A stretch of DNA of 64,000 bases from Multifurca ochricompacta (lineage: Eukaryota > Basidiomycota > Agaricomycetes > Russulales > Russulaceae), in NCBI GenBank assembly GCA_022496185.1, contig WTXG01000193.1, positions 1 through 64,000 of the forward strand. Reading direction: 5' to 3'. Shown one piece after another: positions 30,780 to 42,060 of the stretch (positions within the stretch are counted from its first letter, which is position 1; every line of letters starts with the position of its first letter). The position numbers were made by a program, and so were the translations under genes. The notes under the pieces were generated by a model that saw only the letters and a program-made list of their open reading frames with translations, was not told the origin of the DNA and made no database searches.

Positions 30780-32211
30780 TAGTGATTGGCAGGGGTAACC
30801 CTGGGGTATCCTTGTTGGTACCCGTACCCATACCCGTACCCGTCACTACGGGTATGGGTAACCCACGGGTTACCCACGGGTCACCCGTGAAAACGCGTGC
30901 AAGTTCTTTACTTGCATTGTGCATTTCGGATACCCAGCCCAGGCCTTCCCGGACCAAGAAGATACACAACGCGTTCATTTGTGGCTGCTTAAGATCCCTC
31001 AATGACTCTTATTTTATGTTCAGAAGATTAAGATAATTCATTATTCCATTTTTATTTTATTATTCTGCTTTCAATTTTATACAAGCACAACTAAAATACA
31101 GTATACAGAGATGATTAGATAGGATGTTATAGAACATTGATGAAAAGCCTGTCAGATAACCACACAGAATGCAAAATAATTTGATGAACACATAGAAATT
31201 TGCAGGGGTAACCCCTGGATAATTGTTTTGATACCTGGGTTACCCATAAAATGAAACACATGCAAGTTCTTTACTTGCATCGCGCATTTTGGACATCCGG
31301 CCTGGGACATCCCGGTCAAGGAGATACACACTTGGACACAACGCATTCATTTATGGCTACTCAAGATCCCTCAAAGATTCCTATTTTATGTTCATAAGAT
31401 TAAGATAATTTATTATTCCATTTTTATTTTATTATTCTGGTTTCAATTTTATATGAGCATGACTGTTCTTTGTGTTTCTGTGCATTTCAGATAAATGGCC
31501 CAGGCCATCCTGGTCAAGGAGATAAGCATTTGGACACAACGTGTTCATTTATGGCTACTCAAGATCCCTCAAATATTGTTGGTTTATGTTCAGAAGATTA
31601 AAAGGATCCTTTATTTACATTATTATTTTATTATTCTGGTTTCATTTCATACAAGCGCGACTGTCCTGGTGCGTTTAAGTCAACCTTCCTTAATAGGAAG
31701 GAGGTCAGACCACCATGCGATGCAATGTAGTCGCTGCCCCATGCAGCTTGTAGATACACGCGGGCCTTGTTTCAGCAAACTAATTTGATAATTAGATTAC
31801 AATACAGTCTTAAGTAGTCTAGAGTGTATTTTAGATAGTGCCAGACTGGCAGAATTGGTCGCGCGTTAATAAAACAGATGTATCATGGTTTTCAAGAATG
31901 TAGATCACTGATAAGGATTTTATTTTACATCGCACCGTTAATCTGCTTTGATATTTTGTATGATAATACTAGAACATATTTAACACAACCCTGTAGCATA
32001 CATCAGATGAGATCTTGTATTTTTGTGGCTGCAGATGTGTTTTATCTTGGAAATTCTACTGATCTTGTCAATGCATAATCGGCGCCTATACCCGCCAAAC
32101 CCGCCGCACGGGTATGGGTTTCCACAGGTTGGGAGCTGTATACCCGTACCCGTACCCGGCAAAACCCGTGGCGCTTACCCGCGCAGGTATGAAACCCTTT
32201 GACAATCACTA
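30780..32211. mobile_element. hAT-like non-autonomous element in P2 RT
   Basis: 8-bp duplication AGTACAAG (30,772-30,779 and 32,212-32,219); terminal inverted repeats TAGTGATTGGCAGGGG / TAGTGATTGTCAAAGG. No transposase. Both ends carry runs of ACCCGTACCC/GGGTATGGG. The interior (about 30,900-31,690) has three degenerate tandem copies of a segment of about 200-350 bp beginning 'gcaagttctttacttgcat' and including 'cattcatttatggctactca'. A stretch with 'accttccttaataggaagg' resembles 'accttcctagataggaagg' in the other hAT-like element. Confidence 0.85.
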
Positions 32212-32386
32212 AGTACAAGATTACAGGAGAATTAATGCTTACACCATTCAGAATGCCTACCCTCTCCTGCTGATACCAGAACTCATTGACACAATGAGGG
32301 ACAAGGCATTATTCTCCAAGATGGACATTCATTGGGGGTACAACAACATATGCATTCGCGAAGGAGATCAGGAAAAAGCCACATTC

Positions 32387-32896
32387 TGTCAAACAATCAT
32401 GCTGCTGGTTATACTGACTGTGGTTAGTAGCGGGTTAGGCTAGAAAGACAAGTATACTTCAGAGGTTGAAGAAACTCTGTATTACTATTCTACTGACCTA
32501 GAAAGACAAGTATCTACAAGAGACGGTTAGTCAAAGGTATGGTAGAAAGTATAGTAGAACTTACACTTCAGAGGTTGAAGAAACTCTGAAGTGAAAGAGA
32601 CGAAACAGACACCCTTATATACCCATAGGGGCCAAGGGAAATGGTCTGTGCGCACTGGGAATAAGTCCACAAGTGCCGGACAATAAACAGAGAGGGATAA
32701 AGGCCATTGGCCAAAGAGATATCACATGCTTACTGCGCATTACTAAGTCCATCACTAATCAGCTGAGTAAGGTGAGAAAGAAATGTAATAAAGATAACAT
32801 AAAAAGTCCGATACTCCGAAATCTAATCTAATCTAATCTACAGCTGAAGCGAACCTTAGATGCCTGAAGCATCTCCAGACACGTCCTGTGTCAACA
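32387..32896 (-). repeat. Solo LTR, family C, in P2 RT
   Basis: 510 bp, TGTCAAACAA ... TGTCAACA on the plus strand, with perfect 5-bp duplication CATTC (32,382-32,386, 32,897-32,901). Same length as the inverted copy at 54,226-54,735. TATA orientation places its transcription on the minus strand. The RT frame continues exactly across one TSD copy. Confidence 0.9.
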
Positions 32897-34065
32897 CATT
32901 CAAAATGAACCAAGGACTCTTCGAACCCAACGTTATGTTTTTTGGACTCACCAACTCTCCAGCAATGTTCCAGGCAATGATGAACCACATATTCCAAGAC
33001 CTCATACTGACTGGAGAAGTGGTTGTCTACATGGACGACATCCTGGTTGCCACCAAAGATGATCTCCCTCATCATAGAACCCATGTCCATCAGGTCTTGG
33101 ATATTCTACATGATCATGACCTCTACTTGAAACTGGCAAAATGCTCCTTTGAACAAAAAAGCATTGAATACCTGGGAGTCATACTCGAGGGAGGATGTGT
33201 ACGCATGGACCCAGTCAAGGTGCAGGGAATCAGAGAATGGCTGACACCCACAAGTGTTAAAGACGTTAGATCCTTTGTGGGATTCTGTAACTTCTACTGA
33301 CGATTTGTCAAGGGCTTCTCTGGGATTGCTCGTCCACTGAATGACCTCCTGAAAAAGGACGTGCCATGGCATTGGGACATGTCCCAGCAAGAAGCATTTG
33401 AGCGAATCAGAGACATTGTAGGAGTGGAACCAGTGCTCATTCAACCTGACCTAAATCAACCCTTTGAGCTAGAGGTAGACGCCTCCCACTTTGCAAATGG
33501 AGCTGTACTGTACCAGTGTGATGCAGCACAAATCCTACACCCAGTGGCATACTACTCTGAAACCTTCTCCCCAGCCAAACAAAATTATGACATATGGGAT
33601 AGAGAATTGCTTGCTATTGTCAAAGCTCTACGCCACTGGCGACCCTATCTAGCTGGCACCCCTCATAAAACTGTTATCCACACCGATCATTCCAACCTAT
33701 TATATTGGAAAGAACCCCATAAAATCAGCCGATGTGTGGCACAAGAAGTCTTAGAACTAGAAGAGTACAATTTCACCCTGAAACACATCACTGGAAGCCG
33801 TAATGCACGAGCAGATGCATTGTCACGCAGACCAGACATGCATACTGGGGAGGATGACAATAATAACATCGTGGTCCTCCCAGAAGAAGTATTCACAAGA
33901 ACTGCTGTGGTTAGCCTCCATGACATGGATTTATGGGCACAAGTCTCACAAAACATGAACCAAGAGCTGTGTCAATCTTGGGCCAATGTGCACAATTTGA
34001 AGAAAATTAATGGCCTGTGGTGGAAAGATGGTGATCGTCTCGTTGTCACCAGTGGTGACAACATT

Positions 34066-34079
34066 AAGAGGGGGGTGAT
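34066..34079 (+). promoter_or_regulatory. Internal polypurine tract in P2 integrase
   Basis: AAGAGGGGGGTGAT, identical to the other P copies, although the 3' PPT of this element has drifted (AGAAAGGAGGGTGA at 36,629-36,642). Confidence 0.5.
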
Positions 34080-35417
34080 CCATTTTCACCACGACCTCCC
34101 CTCTGCAGGACACCCTGGCATTGCCAACACCTACACCCTTGCCAAACAAGATTACTGGTGGCCCAACATGAAACAAGATGTTGAAGACTATGTGAAGGGA
34201 TGTGCTGCATGTCAGGCAAACAAAGTCAACACACACCCAAAAGTCCCACCAATATATCCCATCACACCCATTGCATTGACCCCGTTCCAGACCATTGCCA
34301 TAGACTTCATAGTAAAACTCCCTGAGTCACAAGGGTTTGACTCCATCCTTACAATTACTGACCATGACTGTTCAAAGGCAGCCCTTTTCATACCCTGCAA
34401 AGAAACAATCACAGCCAAAGGAGTAGCAAAGCTATATCTTGATCATGTTTACCACCACTATGGACTTCCCCAGAAGGTCATCTCCGATTGAGACACTCGG
34501 TTTACATTGACATTCATGTGGGCCCTGTGTAAAACATTTAACATTACACAGAACATATCTACAGCCTACCATCCACAGACTGACGGGCAGTCGGAACACA
34601 CCAACCAATGGTTAGAACAGTATCTGCAATTCTGGTGTAATAGACAACAAGACGACTGGGCCCAATGGCTATCCACAGCAGAATTCGCCCACAACTCCTG
34701 GCCCAATGGGACGACAAAGGCTACCCCATTCTCACTTATCATGGGCTGGACCCTGCGAACCACATGGGTAGATAAGCCCACCAACATGCCATCAGTAGCC
34801 CAACGAATTGACCAATGGAAGGAGCTACGACAATCAGCCAATGAGAATCTGCTGAAGGTGCAAGAGCTCTTATCTGCACTGCCTAGCAAATTCACACCTT
34901 ATCAGACCAATGACTGGGTCTGGCTCAAAGGGAAGAATATTCACACCTCCCACCCCACTGCCAAGTTAGCACCTTGACGTCATGGACCCTTCCAGATCAG
35001 AAGGAAGCTGTCAGATGTGTCATACAAACTTGAACTCCCTGAGAAATGGAAGATTCACCTGATCTTCCATGCCCAATTGCTGACACTGTACAAGGAAACT
35101 TCCATTCATGGGGAGAACTTCCCGAGACCACCACCTGACCTCATCAATGGAGAAGCGGAGTGGGAAGTGGATCACATTCTGGACTCATCCCAAAGGGGCC
35201 AAGGGCACAAGCTACATTACCTGATCAAGTGGAAGGGGTTCCCAGACTCTGACAGTTCATGGGAACCAGCTGGGAATATCTTTGCCCTGGCCCTTATCAC
35301 GGAGTTCCACTTATGACATCCCCAAGCACCCAAGAACAGTTAAAAGGGGCAACTCTCAGACCCCAGATGAACTCCCCAGAACAATACTTCACTAGTAACA
35401 TCCTACCACACATTAAC

Positions 35418-36611
35418 ATGTCTTCTTCCTTCATTGCTGCCTCTGCTGCCATCGATGCCTTCACCGCCACTCATGTGGTAGTGGAAGCTTTCCCCTCCAC
35501 TCACCCCTCTACTCGTCCCTCTTCCCCTATCGACTATGAAGCTGCAGCAGAACGAGTCAAAGCCCAGTCACCAAATCCCAATGACGACTTCGACCATTCT
35601 GAAGAACCCCACCCAAACAATCTCATCGACATGGAACAGGATGACAATATCCCCGAATTCCCTTTCTTCACCAATAACCTGAATTCGTCCACATACTTCC
35701 CCCTTGAAATCACCATGGCCGATGGAGAAAAGGTCATAGCTAAGTACATCTTTTACACCAACAGAGGGATGGACATTGTGGGTTGTATGAAAAAGGATGG
35801 GCCTGTCTATGGGGCCCCAGTATATTTGGAAGAACGATACACAGGTTGTCTTCACCATACGATGAGTGATGAACAACTGGGACATCTTGCAGCTGATGAC
35901 CCCCAAGCATTTGTGATCAACGAGGTATTGAACAACATGCGCCTCCTGCATCTCAAAGCCGAAGTAATGAGACTGCAGAAAACCCTTACACTTCACACCA
36001 CACTCAACACTCAGTATAAAGAATATGCAAAGCAAATGACAAGGCTCACAAGGGGGATGTTCCAAGTAGAGCAGGAGTTGATGGAGATTCGAAAAAGGCT
36101 GGAGATAGGGGACGCATATCAAATGATCGCCGAGAGGTACGCAGACACCTATGCACAACCCCTCCCACCATGATCACTAGGAGCTGCACCAACACTGCTG
36201 CCAAATTGATTTGAAATGCCGCAGATGCATGAGAATCCCTGAGGGGAGATGTGCTGGCGATGTGATAGCAAGTATCACATTAGTTGGAATTGCCCTCTCA
36301 ACCATAAGTGGTGCCGCCACTGCTGAAGCAACCTACACTGGAGTCGATTCTGCATTTTCTGCCATATGGGCGTCGCCCCAACAATTGTCAACCTGTTGGG
36401 GTGGTGTGGCAAATGTCTGCATCACAATGTGGGACATCGTGAGCTCGATTGCCTGATCTATGACTTGTGCCCCCAGTGTGGTCGACGAGGCCCATATGGC
36501 TTTTTGTGCACGCATCAATGCACAGCCGACGAGACCTACACCATAGGAGATCAGAATTTGGCAGATGACTATGTGGACTTGGTACAGGATGATGATGGTG
36601 TGCATTTCTAG
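35418..36611 (+). pseudogene. P2 ORF3, zinc-knuckle protein with four TGA stops
   Basis: 398 codons in one frame from ATG 35,418 to TAG 36,609-36,611; no indels. In-frame TGA at 36,171 and three more between 36,200 and 36,330, three of them where P4 or P5 has Arg CGA (PPRSLG, PNRFE, NPRGE). The globular domain (IAKYIFYTNRGMDI, GPVYGAPVYLEERYT), coiled coil (EQELMEIRKRLEIGDAYQM) and knuckles CWRCDSKYHISWNC, CGKCLHHNVGHRELDC and the HTHQC end are all kept. The acidic tail DDYVDLVQDDDG is conserved. Confidence 0.8.
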
Positions 36612-36642
36612 CTGGGTCAGCTTGAGCCAGAAAGGAGGGTGA

Positions 36643-37235
36643 TGTTACAACCAGGGCCTAGTACCCCACTTTTCTTCACCCTCCCCAACGAAGACCCCAC
36701 TTGCCCTCCTACATTACACTTTCTCATTACATCTCCCTCCTGGAACCCCTCACGTGCATTGCTTCCATCCCCGTGACTGCTAATTGGACTTGTGTACATA
36801 CTGTTTGTCTATGATTGACTCTTATCTCTTTATCTCTCTATCTCCTTATCTTTATGACTGGACACTTACTTAATTCCCTATCAGAAGCCAGGCTTTACAC
36901 CCTCTGCTTTCATATATTCAGGCCCACATGACTCTCCGATATCTTATCTTTAGATGCTCATTTGATTACGTATATAAGTCCACTGTAGCTACATTGTAGA
37001 CCTCAGACTCGACTTATTGAATACATTGGTGCTTGTCTTCTGGACTCCCCTTTGAAAGCTTTGACTCGATCATCTCAGTACCTTTGGTACTTTCCACTTA
37101 ACATTGTCTTAGAGTACAGCCTCTTTGACTTTGACCTCTCATACGCAACTCCAAGGGGCCTTATTGGTCTCTTACCTGATCATGAACAAATGCTGTCACA
37201 CAAGTCGTGTGGAACGTCCTGCATCAGATGTAACA
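36643..37235 (+). repeat. P2 3' LTR
   Basis: 593 bp with TATATAAG at 36,971 and predicted start AGACTCGACTT at 37,005-37,015, complementary to 26,636-26,646. The right flank returns to the P3 chromodomain. Confidence 0.95.
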
Positions 37236-37240
37236 CTGAT

Positions 37241-37459
37241 GCGAAATGGAAAGGCTGAGGGCATAAATGACAACTCCACTACCTCATCAAATGGAAGGGA
37301 TTCCCCAATGTTGACAACTTGTGGGAGCCTGCTGCAGATGTCTTTGCACCCAGATTAATTGAAGACTTCTATAGATGCCATCCTGAAGCAGATAAAGAGC
37401 AAGACAGGATACATGCTGTTGGACAACTCTCCTCTTCACAACCACTCAGAAAACAACCC
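37241..37459 (+). pseudogene. pol: P3 Pol, C-terminal end (chromodomain)
   Basis: Continues P3 pol after P2: remains of YLIKWKGFPNVDNLWEP and a final RLIEDFYRCHPEADKEQD. Two TGA stops sit at Arg positions before QLHYLIKWKG. Unlike P1, P2, P4 and P5, which have TAA after the chromodomain, this copy has no stop and the pol frame runs straight into ORF3 (ATG 37,460). Confidence 0.8.
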
Positions 37460-38650
37460 ATGTCTCCCTCACAAGTTCACACCTCAGCTGCTATTGATGC
37501 ATTTCCCCTACTTTCTCCTGTGCATCCTCCTTCTCACCCACTTTCTCCTATTAACTATGATGCGGCCGCCACGGTGGCTGAAGGGGTCAGAACCACCAAC
37601 ATCAACAAGGATTTTACTCTGCCTGAAGAACCCCACCCAAACGACCTAATCAATGTCGACTTCGGCAATGAAGCCCCCGAATTCCCTTTCTTTCTGAATC
37701 ACCCCAACTTGCCATTTTACTTCCCACTGATGATTCCGATGGCCAAGAACGATGGCATGACCAAAATCACCAAATATATTTATTATACGAACGAAGGTAT
37801 GGACGTCGCTGGATGTCTAGAAAAGGGAGGACCAGTCTATGGGGCACCAGTGTATTTGGAGGAAAAGAAGATTGACCGACTCCACTATGTCTTGGGGCCG
37901 GAGCATTTACAACATCTGTCAGCCCACGACATGCGTGCTTTCGCAATCAATGAAGTACTTTGAGATTTGCGCATGCCACGACTGACTGCTGAGATTGCTC
38001 AGCTGCGCAAGTTTCAGGCATTGAGGGACAACCTAGAGATGCAGTGTCATGACTATGAATGGCAAATGGTAAAACTCAATCAGGGGGTCTTTGACATAGA
38101 GCAGCATCTGGCCGGCATCAGGATGCAGCTGGAGCTAGGAGAAGCATATCAGATCATATCTGAACAGTATGCAGATATTTTTGCCTGACCCCTTCCCCAA
38201 CAATGCCTTGATCTCGCACCCTGACTTAACCCACACTGTCTCGAAATGCCACGCCTCCACAAAAACCCTGACAGAAAGCTTTGCTGGCATTGCAGTAGCA
38301 AATACCACCTTAGCTGGTGTTGCCCCCTGGCCAAGAAGCGATGTCGACATTGTCAGAGCACTTCACACTGGAGCCGCCAGTGCCTATTCTGCCAACTCAC
38401 GCAGGCCCCCACCATCCAAAACCCGTCAGGATGGTGTGGCAAGTGTCTCTCTCACAACGCTGGACACCGAGAAATTGACTGCCATGTCTACAATGGCTGC
38501 TTTCGCTGTGGGAGACGGGGGCCCTATGGTTTTCTACGAACACACGTTTGCCCCCAGGACCAAGACAAGGAGAACTACGATGCGGACCATTACGCTGTAG
38601 CAGATGACTATCTTTCCTTGGTCCAAGATGATGACGGTATGCCTGTCTAG
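37460..38650 (+). pseudogene. P3 ORF3, diverged zinc-knuckle protein
   Basis: 397 codons in one frame, ATG 37,460 to TAG 38,648-38,650, no indels, in-frame TGA at 37,961, 38,186 and 38,222. Compared with P4 the sequence is clearly diverged, yet EEPHPNDLI, EFPFF, YYTNEGMDVAGC, GPVYGAPVYLEE, the coiled coil and all metal ligands are kept: CWHCSSKYHLSWCC, CRHCQSTSHWSRQC, CGKCLSHNAGHREIDC and CFRCGRRGPYGFLRTHVC. Conservation of ligands and length in a distant copy argues that the protein was under selection. Confidence 0.8.
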
Positions 38651-38681
38651 TTGGCTCTGCTAGGACTTAGAGAGGGGGTAA

Positions 38682-39128
38682 TGTTATGAACCCTGCTGTG
38701 TCATCTCATTTCTCTTTCCTCCCACGTGACTCGTCATTTGGCCCTGTTTACCCCATGTTGATCATGTTATGACTGGCTTTGTGTCTGTTTGTTCCTTATC
38801 TATGACTCGACTTCTTCCTTATCTCTGACTCATACTTTACATACAAACTCTTACGTATTTTCCCACCAGAATTGCGATTATACCAGATTTGTCTATGTAT
38901 ATTCTCATCTGGCCCACCCTGACTCTGTTCCCTTCTCGGTTATATTGCAACTTTGTTGATGCACTTCGCATGTACTCCGATTTAGACTCCGACTTCTATT
39001 ACGTATATAAGGCCCGTCTAGATAGCCTGTATACCTCAGACTTGACTTCTTAATTGACTTGGTGCATTACCTTCTGGGTGATCTCTAAGACCCAACCCTT
39101 GGATTGTCTCAGTGCTTTTGGCACTTCT
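38682..39128 (+). repeat. P3 3' LTR, truncated
   Basis: Starts TGTTATGAAC after the PPT GAGAGGGGGTAA; TATATAAGG near 39,004 and start-like AGACTTGACTT near 39,039. Cut after 447 bp by the LTR at 39,129. Confidence 0.8.
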
Positions 39129-39758
39129 TGTCACAGCCAGGTGTCTGCTGCATCTGATCGTGTTTCAAGGGGTCAAGAGCTCTCAAGATGTGGAGCACAC
39201 TCAAGATTCAAGGGCTACTATAGAAGGCCCAGTCCAGGTCAAAGTTTCAGGTGCCCACAATGTTATGGAGGGGGCGCATGCAGGAAATGAGTTGAGAGCA
39301 GTGGCAATCAGCCCTGCTAAAGTCACTGGGGAAGAAGGCTCTCCAAGCTGCTACTTAGGGAGTTCAAGGGGGTCTTTGTGAAGTTGAATACACCTGTATT
39401 AGGTACAAGAGAACAGACTTAAGGTCTGTCTCAGTAAATCTAGTAGCTTAAGTACATCTTGAGTGAGGCACAATCAGTAAATGTAAGCTAACTAGAAGGT
39501 TCCAACATGTATCCAAGTAACCATATGCTCCAGGGGTTATGCCCTGAGCTGAGATGAGAAGTAATAAGAGGGGTTGCACCCTCTGTAGCACAAGCGTGAT
39601 GTGCACTTAAACAAGCAAATGATAAGTAATGTCAGTCCCTTGTCACATGACTTGAGGGCAGAGATTAGAAACTCAAAACCGAATGCGCACGCGCACGACT
39701 TGAAAAACATCATGTTCTCGTCACAACCTGTGTCACAAAAACATTGCAAACTGTCACA
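39129..39758 (-). repeat. LTR of family Z, alone at the P3/P5 junction
   Basis: About 630 bp, TGTCACAGCC ... CTGTCACA on the plus strand, with the family Z start motif AGAACAGACTTAAGG near 39,410. The flanks (CTTCT, ATCTG) do not match and belong to different elements (P3 LTR, P5 RT), so this is a recombination or deletion product rather than a simple solo LTR. The right boundary is uncertain by a few bases. Confidence 0.7.
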
Positions 39759-41980
39759 ATCTGTATCTCAAACCAGCCAAATGCGTATTCGAACAACCAA
39801 GTGTGGAGTACCTAGGAATTATCTTAGAAGGAGGACAGGTACAGATGGATCCAGTTAAAGTACAGGGAATCCAGGAATGGCCTGTACCCACATGTGTCAA
39901 AGACGTGTGGTCCTTCATTGGATTTTGCAACTTTTATCGATGTTTTGTCCAAGGATTCTCGGGGATTGCCCAACCACTGAATGGATTATTAAAGAAGGAT
40001 GTACCTTGGCATTGGGCAGATGAACAACAACAAGCCTTTGAACAAGTTCGAGACATCATCGGCTCAGAGCCAGTCCTGTTACAGCCAGACCTGAACAAAC
40101 CCTTTGAACTTGAAGTTGACATGTCTCACTTCGCCAATGGTGCTGTACTGAACCAGCGGGACGCAGCAGGTTTAATCCACCCAGTTGCCTTCTATTCAGA
40201 GGCATTCTTGTCAGCGGAACGAAATTATGACATCTGGGACAGAGAACTACTAGCCATTGTAAAAGCACTACGACATTGGCGACCATACCTAGCAGGGACC
40301 CCCCATCAAACCATTATTCATACCGATCACTCCAATCTACTCTATTGGAAGGAACCCCATAAAATCAGTCGACGGGTCACTCGTGAAGTCCTGGAGCTGG
40401 AAGAGTATAACTTTGTGTTGAAACATATTGCAGGAAGTTGTAACACACGTGCAGATGCCCTATCACAACAACCTGATCTGAATAATGGAGGAGAGGACAA
40501 CAATGATATTACAGTACTCCCCGAAGAGGTCTTTGCAAAGGCAGCCGTCGTCAGTCTTCACGACATGGACTTGTGGGCCCAGGTATCGCAAAACATGAAC
40601 CAACAATTATGCGAATCATGGGCAGATGCACATAATTTGAAGAAAATCGACAGCCTCTGGTGGAAGGATGGGGATCGTCTCGTTGTCACCGGTGGCGACA
40701 ACATTAAGAGGGGGGTGATCCATTTTCACCACAACCTCCCCTCTGCAGGACATCCCGGCATTGCCAATACCTATGCCCTTGCCAAACAAGATTACTGGTG
40801 GCCAAACATGAAGAAGGATGTAGAGAACTACGTGAAAGGATGTGCAGACTGCCAAGCCAATAAAGTAAACACGCACCTGCACCCGCCGGCACTATTCCCA
40901 ATCACACCGACAGCTTCACTACCATTCCAGACCATCGCCATGGACTTCATTGTCAAGCTCCCCATTTCCAGAGGTTTTGACTCCATCCTGACCATCACCG
41001 ACCACGACTGTTCGAAAGCAGCGCTATTCATACCATGCAATGAGTCCATCACAGCAGAAGGAGTAGCCAAACTCTATTTGGATCACATCTACAGGCATTA
41101 TGGCCTCCCTGAAAAGATCATCTCGGACCGCAACCCACACTTCACCTCCACATTTGCCAAAGTGCTTTGTAATGTTCTGGACATAGCGCAGAATATCTCG
41201 ACAGCCTATCATCCACAGACAGATGGACAATCAGAAAGGACAAACCAATGGCTTGAACAATACCTTTGGTTCTGGTGTAATGGACGACAGGATGACTGGG
41301 CTGACTGGCTGGCAACAGCAGAATTTGCACACAACTCTTGGCCCAATGGCACCACTAAGACCCCCCCATTTTCACTTATCATGGGATGGACACCATGAAC
41401 CACCTGGGCCGGGAAACCCACAAATGTCCCTCAGCTTCGCAACGTATCAGCCAATGGGAAGAGATCAGGAAATCAGCCAATGAGAATCTGTTAAAGGCGC
41501 AAAAGGCCCTCTCCGAAAGACCTTTGAGGTTCACACCTTATCGGACCAATGACCTTGTATGGTTGGAAGGAAAGAACATTCATACATCACATCCCACCGC
41601 CAAACTAGCACCCTGACATCATGGACCTTTCAAGATAATACAGAAGCTGTCAGATGTGTCGTACGAACTCAAGCTTCCACCCACATGGAGGATCCACCAG
41701 TCTTCCACGCCAGACTTCTGACGCCTTACAAGGAGATGTCCCTGCATGGGGAAAACTTCCCAAGACCTCCCCCTGAATTAATCGATGGGAAGCAGAATGG
41801 GAAGTGGAGTGGATTCTAGACTCGCTATGTAAAGGCCAAGGGTGCAAGCTTCATTACCTCATTAAATGGAAAGGATTCCCAGACTCCGACAACTTGTGGG
41901 AGCCTGCTCGGAATATCTTTGCTCCGGTCCTTATCTTGGAGTTCCATGCCCGACACCCAGAAGTGCCCAAGGATAGTTAA
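39759..41980 (+). pseudogene. pol: P5 Pol, from RT thumb to chromodomain
   Basis: 5'-truncated plus-strand pol: starts in RT (KPAKCVFEQ), RNase H 40,110-40,470, integrase zinc site 40,720-40,870, DDE to about 41,240, then TGA at 41,396 and 41,614, indels near 41,430, 41,695 and 41,800, and a damaged chromodomain (YLIKWKGFPDSDNLWEP, 41,855-41,905). Natural stop TAA 41,978-41,980. The run 39,803-41,398 (531 codons) is the longest uninterrupted RNase H-integrase frame in the family. Arg-to-Cys/Trp/Gln changes are frequent. Confidence 0.9.
40706..40719 (+). promoter_or_regulatory. Internal polypurine tract in P5 integrase
   Basis: AAGAGGGGGGTGAT, identical to the four other copies. Confidence 0.5.
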
Positions 41981-42060
41981 AAGGACAACCCAGCCCCCCC
42001 CACAACAGATTCCCCAGTACATGCTCCCACAGCAACATCCTACAACCACACAATCTATTA

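Larger units (their letters stand above)
29881..35343 (+). pseudogene. pol: P2 Pol, interrupted by two insertions
   Basis: Starts -1 to gag (TGSTPLAWARALHVTSVYTS). Protease VLVDSGATNNFIS near 30,010 with TGA at Arg positions; spacer to RT ending at the hAT-like element (30,780-32,211, inside VQDYR); RT resumes RINAYTIQNAYPL, is cut again by solo LTR-C (32,387-32,896), then [12 protein letters not shown] near 33,025; RNase H 33,470-33,830; integrase zinc site 34,080-34,215 and DDE to 34,600; chromodomain 35,160-35,310. TGA at 30,569, 33,298, 34,489, 34,975 and 35,314; natural stop TAA 35,341-35,343. The reading frame is otherwise kept across the insertions. Confidence 0.9.
26041..37235 (+). 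mobile_element. Ty3/Gypsy chromovirus P2, both LTRs, with nested insertions
   Basis: LTRs 26,041-26,633 and 36,643-37,235 (593 bp each), target duplication CTGAC (26,036-26,040) / CTGAT (37,236-37,240), one C-to-T apart. Inserted in the chromodomain of P3. It holds a hAT-like element in gag (26,899-28,607), another in RT (30,780-32,211) and a solo LTR-C in RT (32,387-32,896). Without these it would be about 7.5 kb, the same as P1. Confidence 0.95.
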
